Below, in pieces: positions 18,110 to 27,224 of a stretch of DNA of 64,000 nucleotides; position 1 is the stretch's first letter, and every line of letters starts with the position of its first letter. The stretch comes from Paraburkholderia sp. PREW-6R (lineage in GTDB: Bacteria > Pseudomonadota > Gammaproteobacteria > Burkholderiales > Burkholderiaceae): contig NZ_CP155075.1 in the NCBI RefSeq assembly GCF_039621805.1, positions 682,001 through 746,000 of the forward strand, written 5' to 3'. The notes beneath the pieces were generated by a model, which was given only the letters and a program-made list of their open reading frames with translations, had not been told where the DNA came from and did not search any database. Position numbers and translations under genes: made by a program.

Positions 18110-19324
18110 TCAAATCACCCCTTCCTCGCGCAGCTTCGCGAGCGTCGCCAAATCGAGCCCGAGTTCGCCATAGACGTCCGCGTTGTGTTCGCCGACTGCC
18201 GGACCGCTGCGCGGCGGCGGCATCGTGCGGCCCCGCACGCGCGGCACGATGCACGGCGCCGGCACGCTGCCGAGGTCCGGGTCGGGCAAACGGATGATCG
18301 CCTCGCGCGCCTGAAAATGCGGATCGGCGACGATATCCTCGATCGTGTAGATCTTCGTATGCGGCACGCCCGCTGCCGTGAGGCGCGCATCGAGCGTGTC
18401 GAACGGAATCTGCGCGAACGCTTCGGCGAGCAATGCGTCGAGCGTTTCGCCGTGCGCCACGCGACTCACGTTGTCGATAAAGCGCGGATCGTCCGCGAGC
18501 GCTTCCATGCCGAGCATCGCGCATAGCCGGCGGAAGATCGGTTGCGACGACGCGACCAGCGAAAACGACACGCCGTCGGCGCTCGCATACATGTTCGATG
18601 GCGCGGTATAAGTCGCGCGATTGCCGTGATGACCGCGCACCTGACCGAGCTGTTCGTGCTCCACCGCGAGTGGTTCGAGCATGCGAAATAGTGCTTCCGT
18701 GGCCGACAGATCGATCTCCACGCCGGGCGCATCCGGATCGGATCGCATCCGCACCATTTCCGCGGCGATCGCAAAGGCCGCGAAGGTGCCCGCCACCGTA
18801 TCGCCGAGCGGGAAATTCATATGCAGCGGCATACGGCCCGCTTCGCCGCACAGATTCGTCAGACCGCTCATCGCCTCGAAGATGCGCGCAAAGCCGCCGT
18901 TCTGCCGGTACGGTCCGGTTTGCCCGAAACCCGTCAGACGCAAGACGACCAGACGCGGATTCGCCGCGTGCAGCGTCGCCATGTCGAGTCCCCATTCCTC
19001 CAGCTTGCCGGCACGAAAATTTTCCACCAGCACGTCGGCTCGCGCGACGAGCCGGAGCATCAGATCGCGTCCCGCCGGCTTGCGCACATCGAGCGTGATC
19101 CCGCGCTTGCCGCGATTCGTCACCTTCCAGTAAAGCGCGTGCTTGCCCTTGACCGGCTGCAGTGTGCGCAGTGCGTCGCTGCCGTCGGGCAATTCAATCT
19201 TGGTCACCCGCGCGCCCAGATCGGCGCATAGCGTGGTGCCGAACGGCCCGGCCACCACGGCGGACAGATCGAGAATGCGCACGCCGGCAAGCGGCCCTTG
19301 CGACGGTGAATCCTGCGTAGTCAT
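18110..19324 (-). CDS. CaiB/BaiF-type (family III) CoA transferase
   Basis: Moves CoA between an acyl-CoA donor and a free acid in the cytosol. The 404 residues include the N-terminal GPLAGVRILDLSAVVAGPF, then GKHALYWKVTNRGKRGITL and KPAGRDLMLRLVARADVLVENFR with the Asp that carries the acyl intermediate in this family. VVLRLTGFGQTGPYRQN and the GYDL-like region precede the small domain. GGAG stands before the ATG. The gene diverges from an IclR regulator and converges with an acyl-CoA dehydrogenase. It is the likely activating enzyme of the module, turning an imported acid into its CoA ester. Confidence 0.9.
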   Translation of the reverse strand: MTTQDSPSQGPLAGVRILDLSAVVAGPFGTTLCADLGARVTKIELPDGSDALRTLQPVKGKHALYWKVTNRGKRGITLDVRKPAGRDLMLRLVARADVLVENFRAGKLEEWGLDMATLHAANPRLVVLRLTGFGQTGPYRQNGGFARIFEAMSGLTNLCGEAGRMPLHMNFPLGDTVAGTFAAFAIAAEMVRMRSDPDAPGVEIDLSATEALFRMLEPLAVEHEQLGQVRGHHGNRATYTAPSNMYASADGVSFSLVASSQPIFRRLCAMLGMEALADDPRFIDNVSRVAHGETLDALLAEAFAQIPFDTLDARLTAAGVPHTKIYTIEDIVADPHFQAREAIIRLPDPDLGSVPAPCIVPRVRGRTMPPPRSGPAVGEHNADVYGELGLDLATLAKLREEGVI

Positions 19325-19398
19325 GGCGTCTCCTGCTTGTGTTGTCGTCCCGGGATGCCGTCAAAGTAGGCGAGATCGGCCGCTGGGTTCAACTGGCA

Positions 19399-19413
19399 TA
19401 CCGCAGAGCGAAA
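19399..19413. promoter_or_regulatory. Possible IclR operator between caiB-type gene and iclR-type gene
   Basis: The 130-base divergent spacer contains TACCGC-AGA-GCGAAA, with a CCGC/GCG core around a 3-base centre. IclR-family sites are often of this 15-bp form. Only four of six arm positions pair perfectly, so this is a candidate. Confidence 0.3.
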
Positions 19414-19456
19414 CACTATGCTGAATTCCTTGACCCTCCCGACCCGGAAAACGACC

Positions 19457-20449
19457 ATGGTTTCGTCCAAGTCGAAGCGCACTTCCACATCACGATCCGA
19501 CATGCAAACCGAACCCACCACGCCGGCAAGCCGCCGCAGCAAGCGTGAGCGCGCGGCGCCCAAAGCCGGGCTGGCCGCCGCTTCTCCTGCCGCCGCGAGG
19601 CGCCCACGCGCCGCATTGAAGGCGACAGTGCGTCCCGGCGAGCCGCTCCTCCCTGCTCCGCCCGATGACGATTCGACCGACCGCCAATTCGCGATCAACC
19701 TCGCGCGCGGTTTGCAGGTGTTGCGCGCCTTTACGCCGACCGAGCCGATGCTCGGCAATCGCGAACTCGCGGATCGCACCGGCCTGCCGAAAGCGACGAT
19801 TTCGCGGCTCACGTACACGCTCACGTTGCTCGGCTACCTGAACCGCAGCGAGAAGTACCAGCGTTACCGGCTCGGGCCCGGCGTGCTGACACTCGGCTAT
19901 CCGATGCTCGCCGCCATGCAGATTCGTCAGGTGGCGCGACCCTACATGGAGACGCTGGCGCGCGAAACGCGCTGCACCGTGAACCTCGGCATGCGCGACC
20001 GGCTGAACATCGTCTATGTGGATACGTGCCGTCCTGAGCGCGACAACAACGCGCATCCGGATATCGGCAGCACGCGCCCGCTGCTGTCGACGGCGCTGGG
20101 CCGCGCGTTGCTGATCGGCGGGAGTCTGAACGAACGCACGGCGGTGCTGAACCGCCTGCGTCTGTCCGATCCGGAGCGCTTTGCGCAGGACCTGCCGTTC
20201 TGGGAAGCCGATCTTGCGGCGTTCCCGCAGCGCGGCTTCACGCATAGCCGTGGCGACTGGATCAAGGACATTCACGCGGTGGCCGTGCCGGTGCGCCAGC
20301 CGCCGCACGAAGAAGGTATCGCGTTGAACTGCACGATCGTGAGCCGGCGTCTTGCTGACGACTGGCTCGAACGCAAGGTCGCGCCGCTGCTGCTCGAAAC
20401 CGCGCTGCGCATCGAACGCGCGTGCGGCGTGATCGACGCGACGCCCTGA
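19457..20449 (+). CDS. IclR-family regulator
   Basis: A regulator of about 330 residues. Residues 1-75 are a low-complexity Ser/Arg/Pro/Ala tail. A winged helix-turn-helix follows (FAINLARGLQVLRAF, then NRELADRTGLPKATISRLTY), and then the IclR effector domain with RQVARPYMETLARETRCTVN and a YVDTCRPERDN strand. The start could be ATG 19457, ATG 19418 or ATG 19502; the basic tail makes this hard to settle. It diverges from the CoA transferase and precedes a second acyl-CoA dehydrogenase by 45 bases, so it probably controls the whole CoA module. Confidence 0.86.
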   Translation: MVSSKSKRTSTSRSDMQTEPTTPASRRSKRERAAPKAGLAAASPAAARRPRAALKATVRPGEPLLPAPPDDDSTDRQFAINLARGLQVLRAFTPTEPMLGNRELADRTGLPKATISRLTYTLTLLGYLNRSEKYQRYRLGPGVLTLGYPMLAAMQIRQVARPYMETLARETRCTVNLGMRDRLNIVYVDTCRPERDNNAHPDIGSTRPLLSTALGRALLIGGSLNERTAVLNRLRLSDPERFAQDLPFWEADLAAFPQRGFTHSRGDWIKDIHAVAVPVRQPPHEEGIALNCTIVSRRLADDWLERKVAPLLLETALRIERACGVIDATP

Positions 20450-20494
20450 ATACGGCGCTTTGGCGCCATGCATCGAACAGAAGAAGGAGACAAG

Positions 20495-21709
20495 ATGATC
20501 CGCGATGCCGACACGCTCAACGCCCTGCTCACGCAGTTGTACCGCTTCGTGGTGGACGAATGCATTCCGCTCGAAGAACAGGTCGACCGCGACGATGCGC
20601 TGCCCGAGACGATCGTCGAACGCATGCGCGAGCTGGGTTGCTTCGGCCACAGCATTCCGTCGGAATACGGCGGCGCGGGCCTCACGACCGAGGAACTCGC
20701 GTGCGTAAACATGGTGGTGTCCCAATGTGCGCCGGCGTTTCGCGCGCGCTTCGGCGGCAATACCGGCATCGGCTCGGAAGCGTTGATTGCCGACGGCACC
20801 GAAGCGCAGAAGCGCCGCTATCTGCCGTCGCTTGCGAGCGGCGCGATGACCGGCGCGTTCGCCCTGACCGAACCGGGCGCCGGTTCCGATGCGATCGCGC
20901 TGGCGACGACCGCCGTGCGCGACGGCGATGACTACGTACTGAACGGCAGCAAGCGCTACATCACCAACGCGCCTATTGCCGACCTCTTTACCGTGTTCGC
21001 ACGCACTGATCCCAACGAGCCTGGCGCGCGCGGCATCTCTGCGTTTCTGATCGAACGCGGCACGACGGGACTCGATACATCCCCCGCATACAGAATGATG
21101 GGCCAGCGTGGCTCGCCGGTCGGCGAAGTGCATCTGAAGGATTGCCGCGTGCATGCGTCCGCGCTGCTCGGTGGCGAGCCTGGAATGGGTTTTCGCAGTG
21201 CAATGAAAGCGCTGAACAAGCAACGGATCAATCTCGCGGGACTCTGCGTCGGACCGGCGATTCGCTTGCTCGACGAAATGCTGCTGCGTGCACGCGAGCG
21301 CGAACAGTTCGGCAAGCCGATTGCCGAATTCCAGCTCGTGCAGCAGCTAATTGCGCTCAGCAACACCGATATTCACGCGGCTCGCGCGCTGGTGCTCGAC
21401 ACGGCGCGCGCGCGAGATCGCGGCGAAGACGTGACGATGACCGCGTCGATGTGCAAGCTCTTCGCAACCGAAATGTGCGGACGAGTCGCCGATCGGGCGG
21501 TGCAGGTGTATGGCGGCGGCGGTTTCATCGCGGATAACGCGGTGGAGCGGCTCTTTCGCGACGTGCGGCTGTTCCGTCTCTATGAAGGCACGTCGCAGAT
21601 TCACGAGTTGAACATCGCGAAGCTGACGCTGCGCGGCGAATCGCACGATGCGCGGCATCGGCAACTGCATCAGCCCCGATTGCAGACCGGCACGAGGAGC
21701 GCCGCATGA
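20495..21709 (+). CDS. Acyl-CoA dehydrogenase
   Basis: A second FAD-dependent acyl-CoA dehydrogenase, about 404 residues from ATG 20495, which has AAGGAGA before it. The FAD loop reads AFALTEPGAGSDA and is followed by NGSKRYITNAPIADLFTVFA. The C-terminal part has MCKLFATEMCGRVADRAVQ, VYGGGGFIADNAVERLFRD and LYEGTSQIHEL; the Glu of YEGTS is the usual catalytic base of short and medium-chain members. Its stop overlaps the start of the next gene (ATGA), so translation is coupled to the nitronate-monooxygenase-like flavoprotein. Confidence 0.9.
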   Translation: MIRDADTLNALLTQLYRFVVDECIPLEEQVDRDDALPETIVERMRELGCFGHSIPSEYGGAGLTTEELACVNMVVSQCAPAFRARFGGNTGIGSEALIADGTEAQKRRYLPSLASGAMTGAFALTEPGAGSDAIALATTAVRDGDDYVLNGSKRYITNAPIADLFTVFARTDPNEPGARGISAFLIERGTTGLDTSPAYRMMGQRGSPVGEVHLKDCRVHASALLGGEPGMGFRSAMKALNKQRINLAGLCVGPAIRLLDEMLLRAREREQFGKPIAEFQLVQQLIALSNTDIHAARALVLDTARARDRGEDVTMTASMCKLFATEMCGRVADRAVQVYGGGGFIADNAVERLFRDVRLFRLYEGTSQIHELNIAKLTLRGESHDARHRQLHQPRLQTGTRSAA

Positions 21710-22806
21710 CGCGCCTTACCGCTACCGCCATTTGCCGCGATCTCGGCGTGCGCTATCCGATTTTCGGCTTCTCGCATGAGCCGGACGTGGTCGTCGCGCT
21801 GGCCGAAGCAGGCGGCTTCGGCGTGCTCGGTCTGTCGCGCGAGATGCCGGAAGAGATTCCGCGCGTGATCGATGAAGTCGAAACGCGCCTCGCGGGCAAG
21901 CCCTACGGCATTGATCTGATGTTGCCCGCAAACGTACCGCAAGCCGCCGATCTAGCCAGCGTGCGCGAGCAGATTCCCCCCGCGCATCGCGCTTTTGTCG
22001 AGGGACTGCGGGCGCGCTTCGATCTGCGTGCGCCGACGCGTCCAAGTTTCTTTACGACGCAGGTGCGCAGCGAAGCGTTATTCGATGCGCAGATCGACGC
22101 GCTGCTTGGCTCCCGCGCGCGCGCCGTGGCGACCGCCATCGGGATCCGGCCCGAACTGATCGAGCGCGCCCGCGCGGCCGGCAAATACACGATCTCGCTC
22201 GTCGGCACCGCGCGGCACGCACACAAGGCGCTTGCGCTGGGCGTCGATGCGCTGGTCGCGCAAGGGTGCGACGCGGGCGGCCATACCGGCACCATCGGCA
22301 CCTTCTCGCTGATTCCGCAGATCGTCGCGGTCGCGCGCGGCAAGCCGGTGCTTGCGGCGGGCGGCATCGGCACCGGCGCGCAAGTTGCGGCGTCGCTGGC
22401 AATGGGCGCGCAGGGCGCGTGGCTCGGCACGCTGTGGCTCGCCGCTGCGGAAAACCACACGCCGCCTTCGTTGCTGCAACGGCTGATCGCCGCGCAGAGC
22501 GCCGACACGATGATCTCTCGCGCGCACAGCGGCAAACCATGCCGCGTGGTGCGCAGCGCGTGGATCGACGCGTGGCACGAAGCGGGCGCGCCCGAGCCGT
22601 TGCCGATGCCGTTGCAGCAGGCGCTCACCGGCGCCGACTTCAGCGCGATGCACGAATACGACGACGCGAACCTGATTTACGAAGCCGCGGGTCAGAGCGT
22701 ATTCGCGATCACCGAATCGACGACGATCGCCGCACAGATGGCAACGCTGGTCGACCAGGCGAACGCCGCATTCGACGCGCTCGCGCAGACGATGCAAGAC
22801 ACGTAG
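21706..22806 (+). CDS. Nitronate monooxygenase / NPD-family FMN protein
   Basis: A TIM-barrel flavoprotein of 366 residues. It shows RYPIFGFSHEPDVVVALAEAG at the N-terminus, QGCDAGGHTG with the conserved His of this family, and the phosphate-binding VLAAGGIGTGAQVAASLAMG followed by WLGTLWL. Named members oxidise alkyl nitronates, but the family also includes enoyl-ACP reductase-like proteins, so the activity is open. The ATG overlaps the stop of the acyl-CoA dehydrogenase. Position within a CoA pathway suggests that its substrate is linked to that pathway, perhaps a nitroacid or an enoyl thioester. Confidence 0.82.
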   Translation: MTRLTATAICRDLGVRYPIFGFSHEPDVVVALAEAGGFGVLGLSREMPEEIPRVIDEVETRLAGKPYGIDLMLPANVPQAADLASVREQIPPAHRAFVEGLRARFDLRAPTRPSFFTTQVRSEALFDAQIDALLGSRARAVATAIGIRPELIERARAAGKYTISLVGTARHAHKALALGVDALVAQGCDAGGHTGTIGTFSLIPQIVAVARGKPVLAAGGIGTGAQVAASLAMGAQGAWLGTLWLAAAENHTPPSLLQRLIAAQSADTMISRAHSGKPCRVVRSAWIDAWHEAGAPEPLPMPLQQALTGADFSAMHEYDDANLIYEAAGQSVFAITESTTIAAQMATLVDQANAAFDALAQTMQDT

Positions 22807-22852
22807 CAGCGGCTTTGCGTGGCCATAAACAAAACCAGCATGGAGACGACAG

Positions 22853-24217
22853 ATGAATGACAAAGGATCGATCCGGGCATGGCTGATCGTCGCCATGCTG
22901 TTCCTGTTCATGGTGATCAATTTCGCGGACAAAGCGGTGCTCGGCCTTGCAGCCGTGCCGATGATGCACGACATGCATTTGTCGCCGCGCGACTTCGGGC
23001 TGGTCGGCAGCAGCTTCTTTCTGCTTTTCTCGCTGTCGGGCATTGGCTTCGGCTTTATCGCGAATCATGTGCAAAGCCGCTGGTTGCTCGCTGTGCTCGC
23101 CATCGTGTGGAGCGCCGTGCAGTTCCCGCTCGCCTCGGCGAGCGTCACGTTGCCGGTGCTGATCGCGTGCCGTGTGTTGCTCGGTCTCGGCGAAGGGCCC
23201 GCGTTTCCGCTTGCGCAGCACGCCTGCTACAAGTGGTTCGACAACGCGCATCGCAATGTGCCGAACACGATCGTGCAGCAAGGCTCCAGCGCCGGATTGA
23301 TGCTGGCCGGGCCGATCCTGTCGTACATCATCGTGCGCTACGACTGGCATCATGCGTTCTTCGCGCTCGGCATCGTCGGCATCGTGTGGATGCTGGCGTG
23401 GCTCGTGATCGGCCGCGACGGCACGGTCGGCAGCACGAACGCAGCGGTCGATGAAGCCAATGCGGCGCAAGCCGTGAACGATGGCGGACCGTCGTTCCTC
23501 TACCGGCATCTGCTGCTGAACAAGACGTTTATTGGCGTGCTGGTCATCTACTTCGTCGAATACGCAGTGATCTCGCTCGCGTTCACGTGGTTTGCGGTGT
23601 ATCTGCGACTCGGCCTCGGTTATTCGCCAATCGTCACCGGATGGCTGTTCTCCGGCATCGTCGGCTCGTTCATTCCACTGACGCTGGTGCTCGCGTGGTG
23701 GTCGCAACGCATGATCCGCAACGGCCACAGTTCACGGCTTGCGCGCGGTGTGCTGACGAGTGCATTCGCGATGCTTGGCGGCGTGATGTTCCTCGCGATT
23801 TCGGCGGACCTGACGCCGGCGGTGAAGGTCGTGTGTCTCGCGATCGGCGGCGCGATGAGTCAGCTCGTGTTCTCGTTCGGACCGTTGATGATCAGCGACA
23901 TCGTGTCGGTCAGGCAACGCGGTGCGCTGCTCGGCATCAACAGTTCGATCGGCACGTTGGCGGGATTGATTGCACCGGCGCTGATGGGCGGCATCGTGCA
24001 GGCGAACCAGGGTGTGCCGGCGATCGGCTACGAGCACGGTTTTCTCGCGGTGGGCGGCATGCTGCTGGTGAGCGGCGCGCTCGGCTTGGTGCTGCTCAAT
24101 CCTGAACAGACACGAGCCCGCATTGTCGCAGCGGCACGTTCACATGCGCTGGGCGCAGGAAGGGGAAGCGATAGCGACGAAGCGCATCAACGGGGCGTGG
24201 CACCCTCGGTGGAGTGA
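22853..24217 (+). CDS. MFS permease, ACS (anion:cation symporter)-like
   Basis: A 454-residue, 12-helix transporter. Helix 1 reads FMVINFADKAVLGLAAVPM; then VGSSFFLLFSLSGIGFGF and RVLLGLGEGPAFPLAQHAC follow. These resemble the ACS branch that takes up hexuronates, phthalates and other organic anions. GGAGA precedes the ATG. It ends the rightward gene set with acyl-CoA dehydrogenase and the NPD flavoprotein, and most likely brings in the acid that the CoA transferase activates. Confidence 0.88.
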   Translation: MNDKGSIRAWLIVAMLFLFMVINFADKAVLGLAAVPMMHDMHLSPRDFGLVGSSFFLLFSLSGIGFGFIANHVQSRWLLAVLAIVWSAVQFPLASASVTLPVLIACRVLLGLGEGPAFPLAQHACYKWFDNAHRNVPNTIVQQGSSAGLMLAGPILSYIIVRYDWHHAFFALGIVGIVWMLAWLVIGRDGTVGSTNAAVDEANAAQAVNDGGPSFLYRHLLLNKTFIGVLVIYFVEYAVISLAFTWFAVYLRLGLGYSPIVTGWLFSGIVGSFIPLTLVLAWWSQRMIRNGHSSRLARGVLTSAFAMLGGVMFLAISADLTPAVKVVCLAIGGAMSQLVFSFGPLMISDIVSVRQRGALLGINSSIGTLAGLIAPALMGGIVQANQGVPAIGYEHGFLAVGGMLLVSGALGLVLLNPEQTRARIVAAARSHALGAGRGSDSDEAHQRGVAPSVE

Positions 24218-24814
24218 ATTCCGTTTAATAGGCGAAGTTGCACACGTCGCCCATGCGGTGTTTGGAGAAGCTTGAATCGCACAAGGATGATATGACCTAC
24301 TCGCCACCAGTGCTGTGAAACAGGGCGAAGCCGGAACTGCCCGTGACGTGGGTCGCCCCATTTGATCAGGAGGGGAGCAGGCGTCAAGCCGCCATATGCA
24401 CGACAGTGGCATGAAATACGCTCACGCCACACTCCATAGTGCAGTGGGCATGACCGCAAAGCACGATTAATGACGCAATCGCCTTCCGGGCGTGCCTGCG
24501 TCAGCCGTTGCCGCGCGCGCTGGGTGGGGCCGGTGCAGCCGCGCTCCGCTTTGGCAGCCGGGACGCTGCTGGCGAGCGATCCAGGCAGCTCATATCAATG
24601 ATTAGCGCTGCAGGTAAGAAGCAATTGGCACTGAGAGGAGTGTCGGGCGGTGGCGTGATTGCAGCTTCATTTGCCATCCGCGCGACCATACCGACACTCG
24701 CGATGTGCGACGCTCCGTGAGTTGGATGCAACGGTTGCACGCTACCAAGCAGTGAGCGATGGAACCGGCACTTCTCGGATCTTTTGAGTTGCGTAGGTGA
24801 CACATTGCACTGGT
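24218..24814. other. 597-base gap, no gene recognised
   Basis: Between the ACS-like permease and the leftward LysR gene. Short open frames exist on both strands (for example about 90 codons leftward from 24459), but none resembles a family I know and none has a good ribosome site. Codon pattern is weak. I see no clear terminator, repeat or RNA gene. Confidence 0.4.
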
Positions 24815-25702
24815 TCAGCGTAACGTGCGCAGCGTATTCCGGCACACTTTTGTGAACTGTTCGACCAGCGCTGACCGCTCGCCGTTAATGGCCACGCTCG
24901 CGACGACGGGAATCGCGATTTCCGGTGCAAGCGGCACGACATTGAGCCCCTGACCGCGTGCGGAAAGCGCCGCGATTTCGTCGACGATAGTCACGACTTT
25001 CGAACGTGCGGCAAGCGCCACGAGGGAGTGATACGACTGCGCGGTGACGCTCGAGCGGACCGTAACCGAAAGTTCTTCGAGCCGTTTTGCCAGTAGCCGC
25101 CCGAGTGGATCGGCCGGATCTGGTCCAATGATCTCGCGGCCTTCGAGCGCACTGATCTCCATGAGAGGCGCCTCGTCGAGAACGTCCGGGTGACCCACGC
25201 AAACGAGCCGGCTCGATGCCAGTTCGATTTCCTTAATGGCAGGATGAGACACGCTGTGATACAGCACGCCGATATCCGCTTCCATCAGCGCTATGTTGGC
25301 GACCGCGGTTGACGAGTAATCAGAACAAAGGGAAAGCTTCACACCCGGATGCAACGCCTTGAATGCGAGTACTGCGTCCGCCACGACAGTTTGCGCCAAG
25401 GCTGGCGCGGCCAGAATGCGGATCGAAGACTCGTCGGTCCCGTCACGCAGGTTTTCCGCAAGCCTTTGGACCGCCTGCAACTGCTCGTCCAGTCGCATGA
25501 TCTCAGGAAACAGGGTTTGCGCCTCGCGGGTCGGGATCAGCTTGCCGCGAACCCGTTCGAACAGCGGATAGCCAAGCTGGCGCTCCGCGCTCTGCAACGT
25601 TTGCGTGATCGCCGGCTGGGTGAGCGATAGCAGCGCGGCCGCAGCCTTGAGCGTGCCAGTCACGCGGATCGCGTTTACTACCTCTATGTGCCTGAGTCTC
25701 AT
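24815..25702 (-). CDS. LysR-family regulator
   Basis: A 295-residue regulator starting MRLRHIEVVNAIRVTGTLKA. The helix-turn-helix is AAALLSLTQPAITQTLQSAE, followed by YPLFERVRGKLIPTREA. The effector domain has LAAPALAQTVVADAVLAF and MEADIGVLYHSV. It lies on the same strand as, and about 105 bases after, an MHS permease that itself follows an M20 peptidase. Unusually for LysR genes it is not divergent from its likely targets; it appears to be the last gene of the same transcript or to have its own promoter in the spacer. Confidence 0.88.
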   Translation of the reverse strand: MRLRHIEVVNAIRVTGTLKAAAALLSLTQPAITQTLQSAERQLGYPLFERVRGKLIPTREAQTLFPEIMRLDEQLQAVQRLAENLRDGTDESSIRILAAPALAQTVVADAVLAFKALHPGVKLSLCSDYSSTAVANIALMEADIGVLYHSVSHPAIKEIELASSRLVCVGHPDVLDEAPLMEISALEGREIIGPDPADPLGRLLAKRLEELSVTVRSSVTAQSYHSLVALAARSKVVTIVDEIAALSARGQGLNVVPLAPEIAIPVVASVAINGERSALVEQFTKVCRNTLRTLR

Positions 25703-25807
25703 TGGATGCTCGCCGGATGTCGACCTTCTCGGATCCAGCAGATTTTAAAGGGTGACGGGGCGAGCGATCCGGTAAGCCAAAAATGGAACGTGGAGAACTT
25801 TGGGCGA

Positions 25808-27118
25808 TCAGGCGTTTTTCAGCACGTTCTCGTGAGCAGAAACAGGGTATGTCCGCTTGCGAAAGTAAAGAATGCAGACTAGCGCGATGACGGCAGTGAC
25901 CATGACGTAATAAGCAGGCACAAACTTGCTGCCGGTCTCGTTTGCAATCCACGTGCAGATCATCAGCGATAGGCCGCCGAACACGGCGAAAGTCAGGTTA
26001 TGGACAACCGCGATGCTGGTGGTACGCGTGCTATGCGGAAACAGTTCCGCGACGAACGCGGGCATCGCACCCTGGAACACCATCACGCACGCTGTCAATC
26101 CAGTGACGCAGAAGACATAGACGCCGACTGTGGGGGACGCGACCATCAGGTGAAATGCAGGAATCGTTAGGACGACGGTAAGCAGCGTTCCCGTCGTAAT
26201 GAGCGCAAGCCGGCCAATACGATCCGACAGTGCGCCGAAGACGGGTGGCAGTACAATCTGTGCGACCGAATAGCCAATCGCGCCCCACATTGAATCCACC
26301 GGGCTCATTCCCAACACCTTCTGCGCGTACAGCGGAATGAAAACGCCCAACAGATAATTCGTCGAAGCGGCGAGCGAATACAGGCCGATAGCCCCGGCGA
26401 GACGAGCTTTGGCCGTCGCGAACGTATCGCGGATGGGGTTGCGTTCGTGACTGGACTTCTCGAATTCCGGCGTCTCGTCGACGCGCCGGCGGATCCAGTA
26501 ACCGAACGGCACGATCGCGAGGCCGATCAGAAACGGCACACGCCAGCCCCACGACGCCAGCATGTCGGGCGTCATCAGCCTGTTCGCACCGAGCCCGACG
26601 ATACTCGCGAGGCCCGTGGCAAGGCCAATGCCGACCACCTGATAACTCGCAAAGTACCCTTTCATTCCCTTCGGTGCGTGCTCCGTGACGAAGGAGACGG
26701 TCGAGCCGAACTCACCGCCCGCGGAGAAGCCCTGCAGGACTTTGCCCAGCACGAGGATCAATGTACCGACCACGCCGAATGTCGCATAGGTGGGCGCGCA
26801 GGCAATCACGAGCGTGCCGATTCCCATCAGCCAGATGGTGAGCATCATGCCGGCCTTGCGGCCATGCCTGTCGCTGTATGAGCCGATTACCATCGCGCCG
26901 AGCGGCCGGATGAAATAGCTGACGCCGAAAGTCGTCGCAGCGGCGAGCATCGAGGTGTAGGCGTCGCCCGTCGGGAAGAAGGCTTTGGCCATTACGACGG
27001 CCAGGAAGCCGTAGACGAACAGATCGTAGAACTCGAGCATGTTGCCCACCAGCGCAGAGGCCAGGATGCGGCGAAATTTGCTGCGTTGCTCAGGAGTTAA
27101 AGCTTTATCGGTTGCCAT
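25808..27118 (-). CDS. MHS-family metabolite:H+ symporter
   Basis: A 436-residue permease with ASALVGNMLEFYDLFVYGF in helix 1, GSYSDRHGRKAGMM in the loop 2-3 motif, LQGFSAGGEFGSTVSFVTEH and ASWGWRVPFLIGLA. It parallels the permease at 13108 in length and motif order. AAGGA lies before the ATG. It is 106 bases downstream of an M20 peptidase and upstream of a LysR gene on the same strand, so it probably imports the peptidase's substrate or a related acyl amino acid. Confidence 0.9.
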   Translation of the reverse strand: MATDKALTPEQRSKFRRILASALVGNMLEFYDLFVYGFLAVVMAKAFFPTGDAYTSMLAAATTFGVSYFIRPLGAMVIGSYSDRHGRKAGMMLTIWLMGIGTLVIACAPTYATFGVVGTLILVLGKVLQGFSAGGEFGSTVSFVTEHAPKGMKGYFASYQVVGIGLATGLASIVGLGANRLMTPDMLASWGWRVPFLIGLAIVPFGYWIRRRVDETPEFEKSSHERNPIRDTFATAKARLAGAIGLYSLAASTNYLLGVFIPLYAQKVLGMSPVDSMWGAIGYSVAQIVLPPVFGALSDRIGRLALITTGTLLTVVLTIPAFHLMVASPTVGVYVFCVTGLTACVMVFQGAMPAFVAELFPHSTRTTSIAVVHNLTFAVFGGLSLMICTWIANETGSKFVPAYYVMVTAVIALVCILYFRKRTYPVSAHENVLKNA

Positions 27119-27224
27119 GACATTTCCTTTTCCGATGCGATGAGCTTACGGCAGCGCTGCATCTGCGGCGCTTCCGACAACGAGGTCAATGAGGCCAATG
27201 CGGTCGTGACATACGCGGGCCGGT

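Noticed and set aside
19490..21223. 577-codon open frame on the - strand opposite the IclR and acyl-CoA dehydrogenase genes
   Set aside because: Both opposite genes are well supported; this frame is Arg-rich and lacks domains or a ribosome site.
22709..23728. 339-codon open frame on the - strand opposite the ACS-like permease
   Set aside because: Antisense shadow with His/Arg/Asp-rich composition and no motif.
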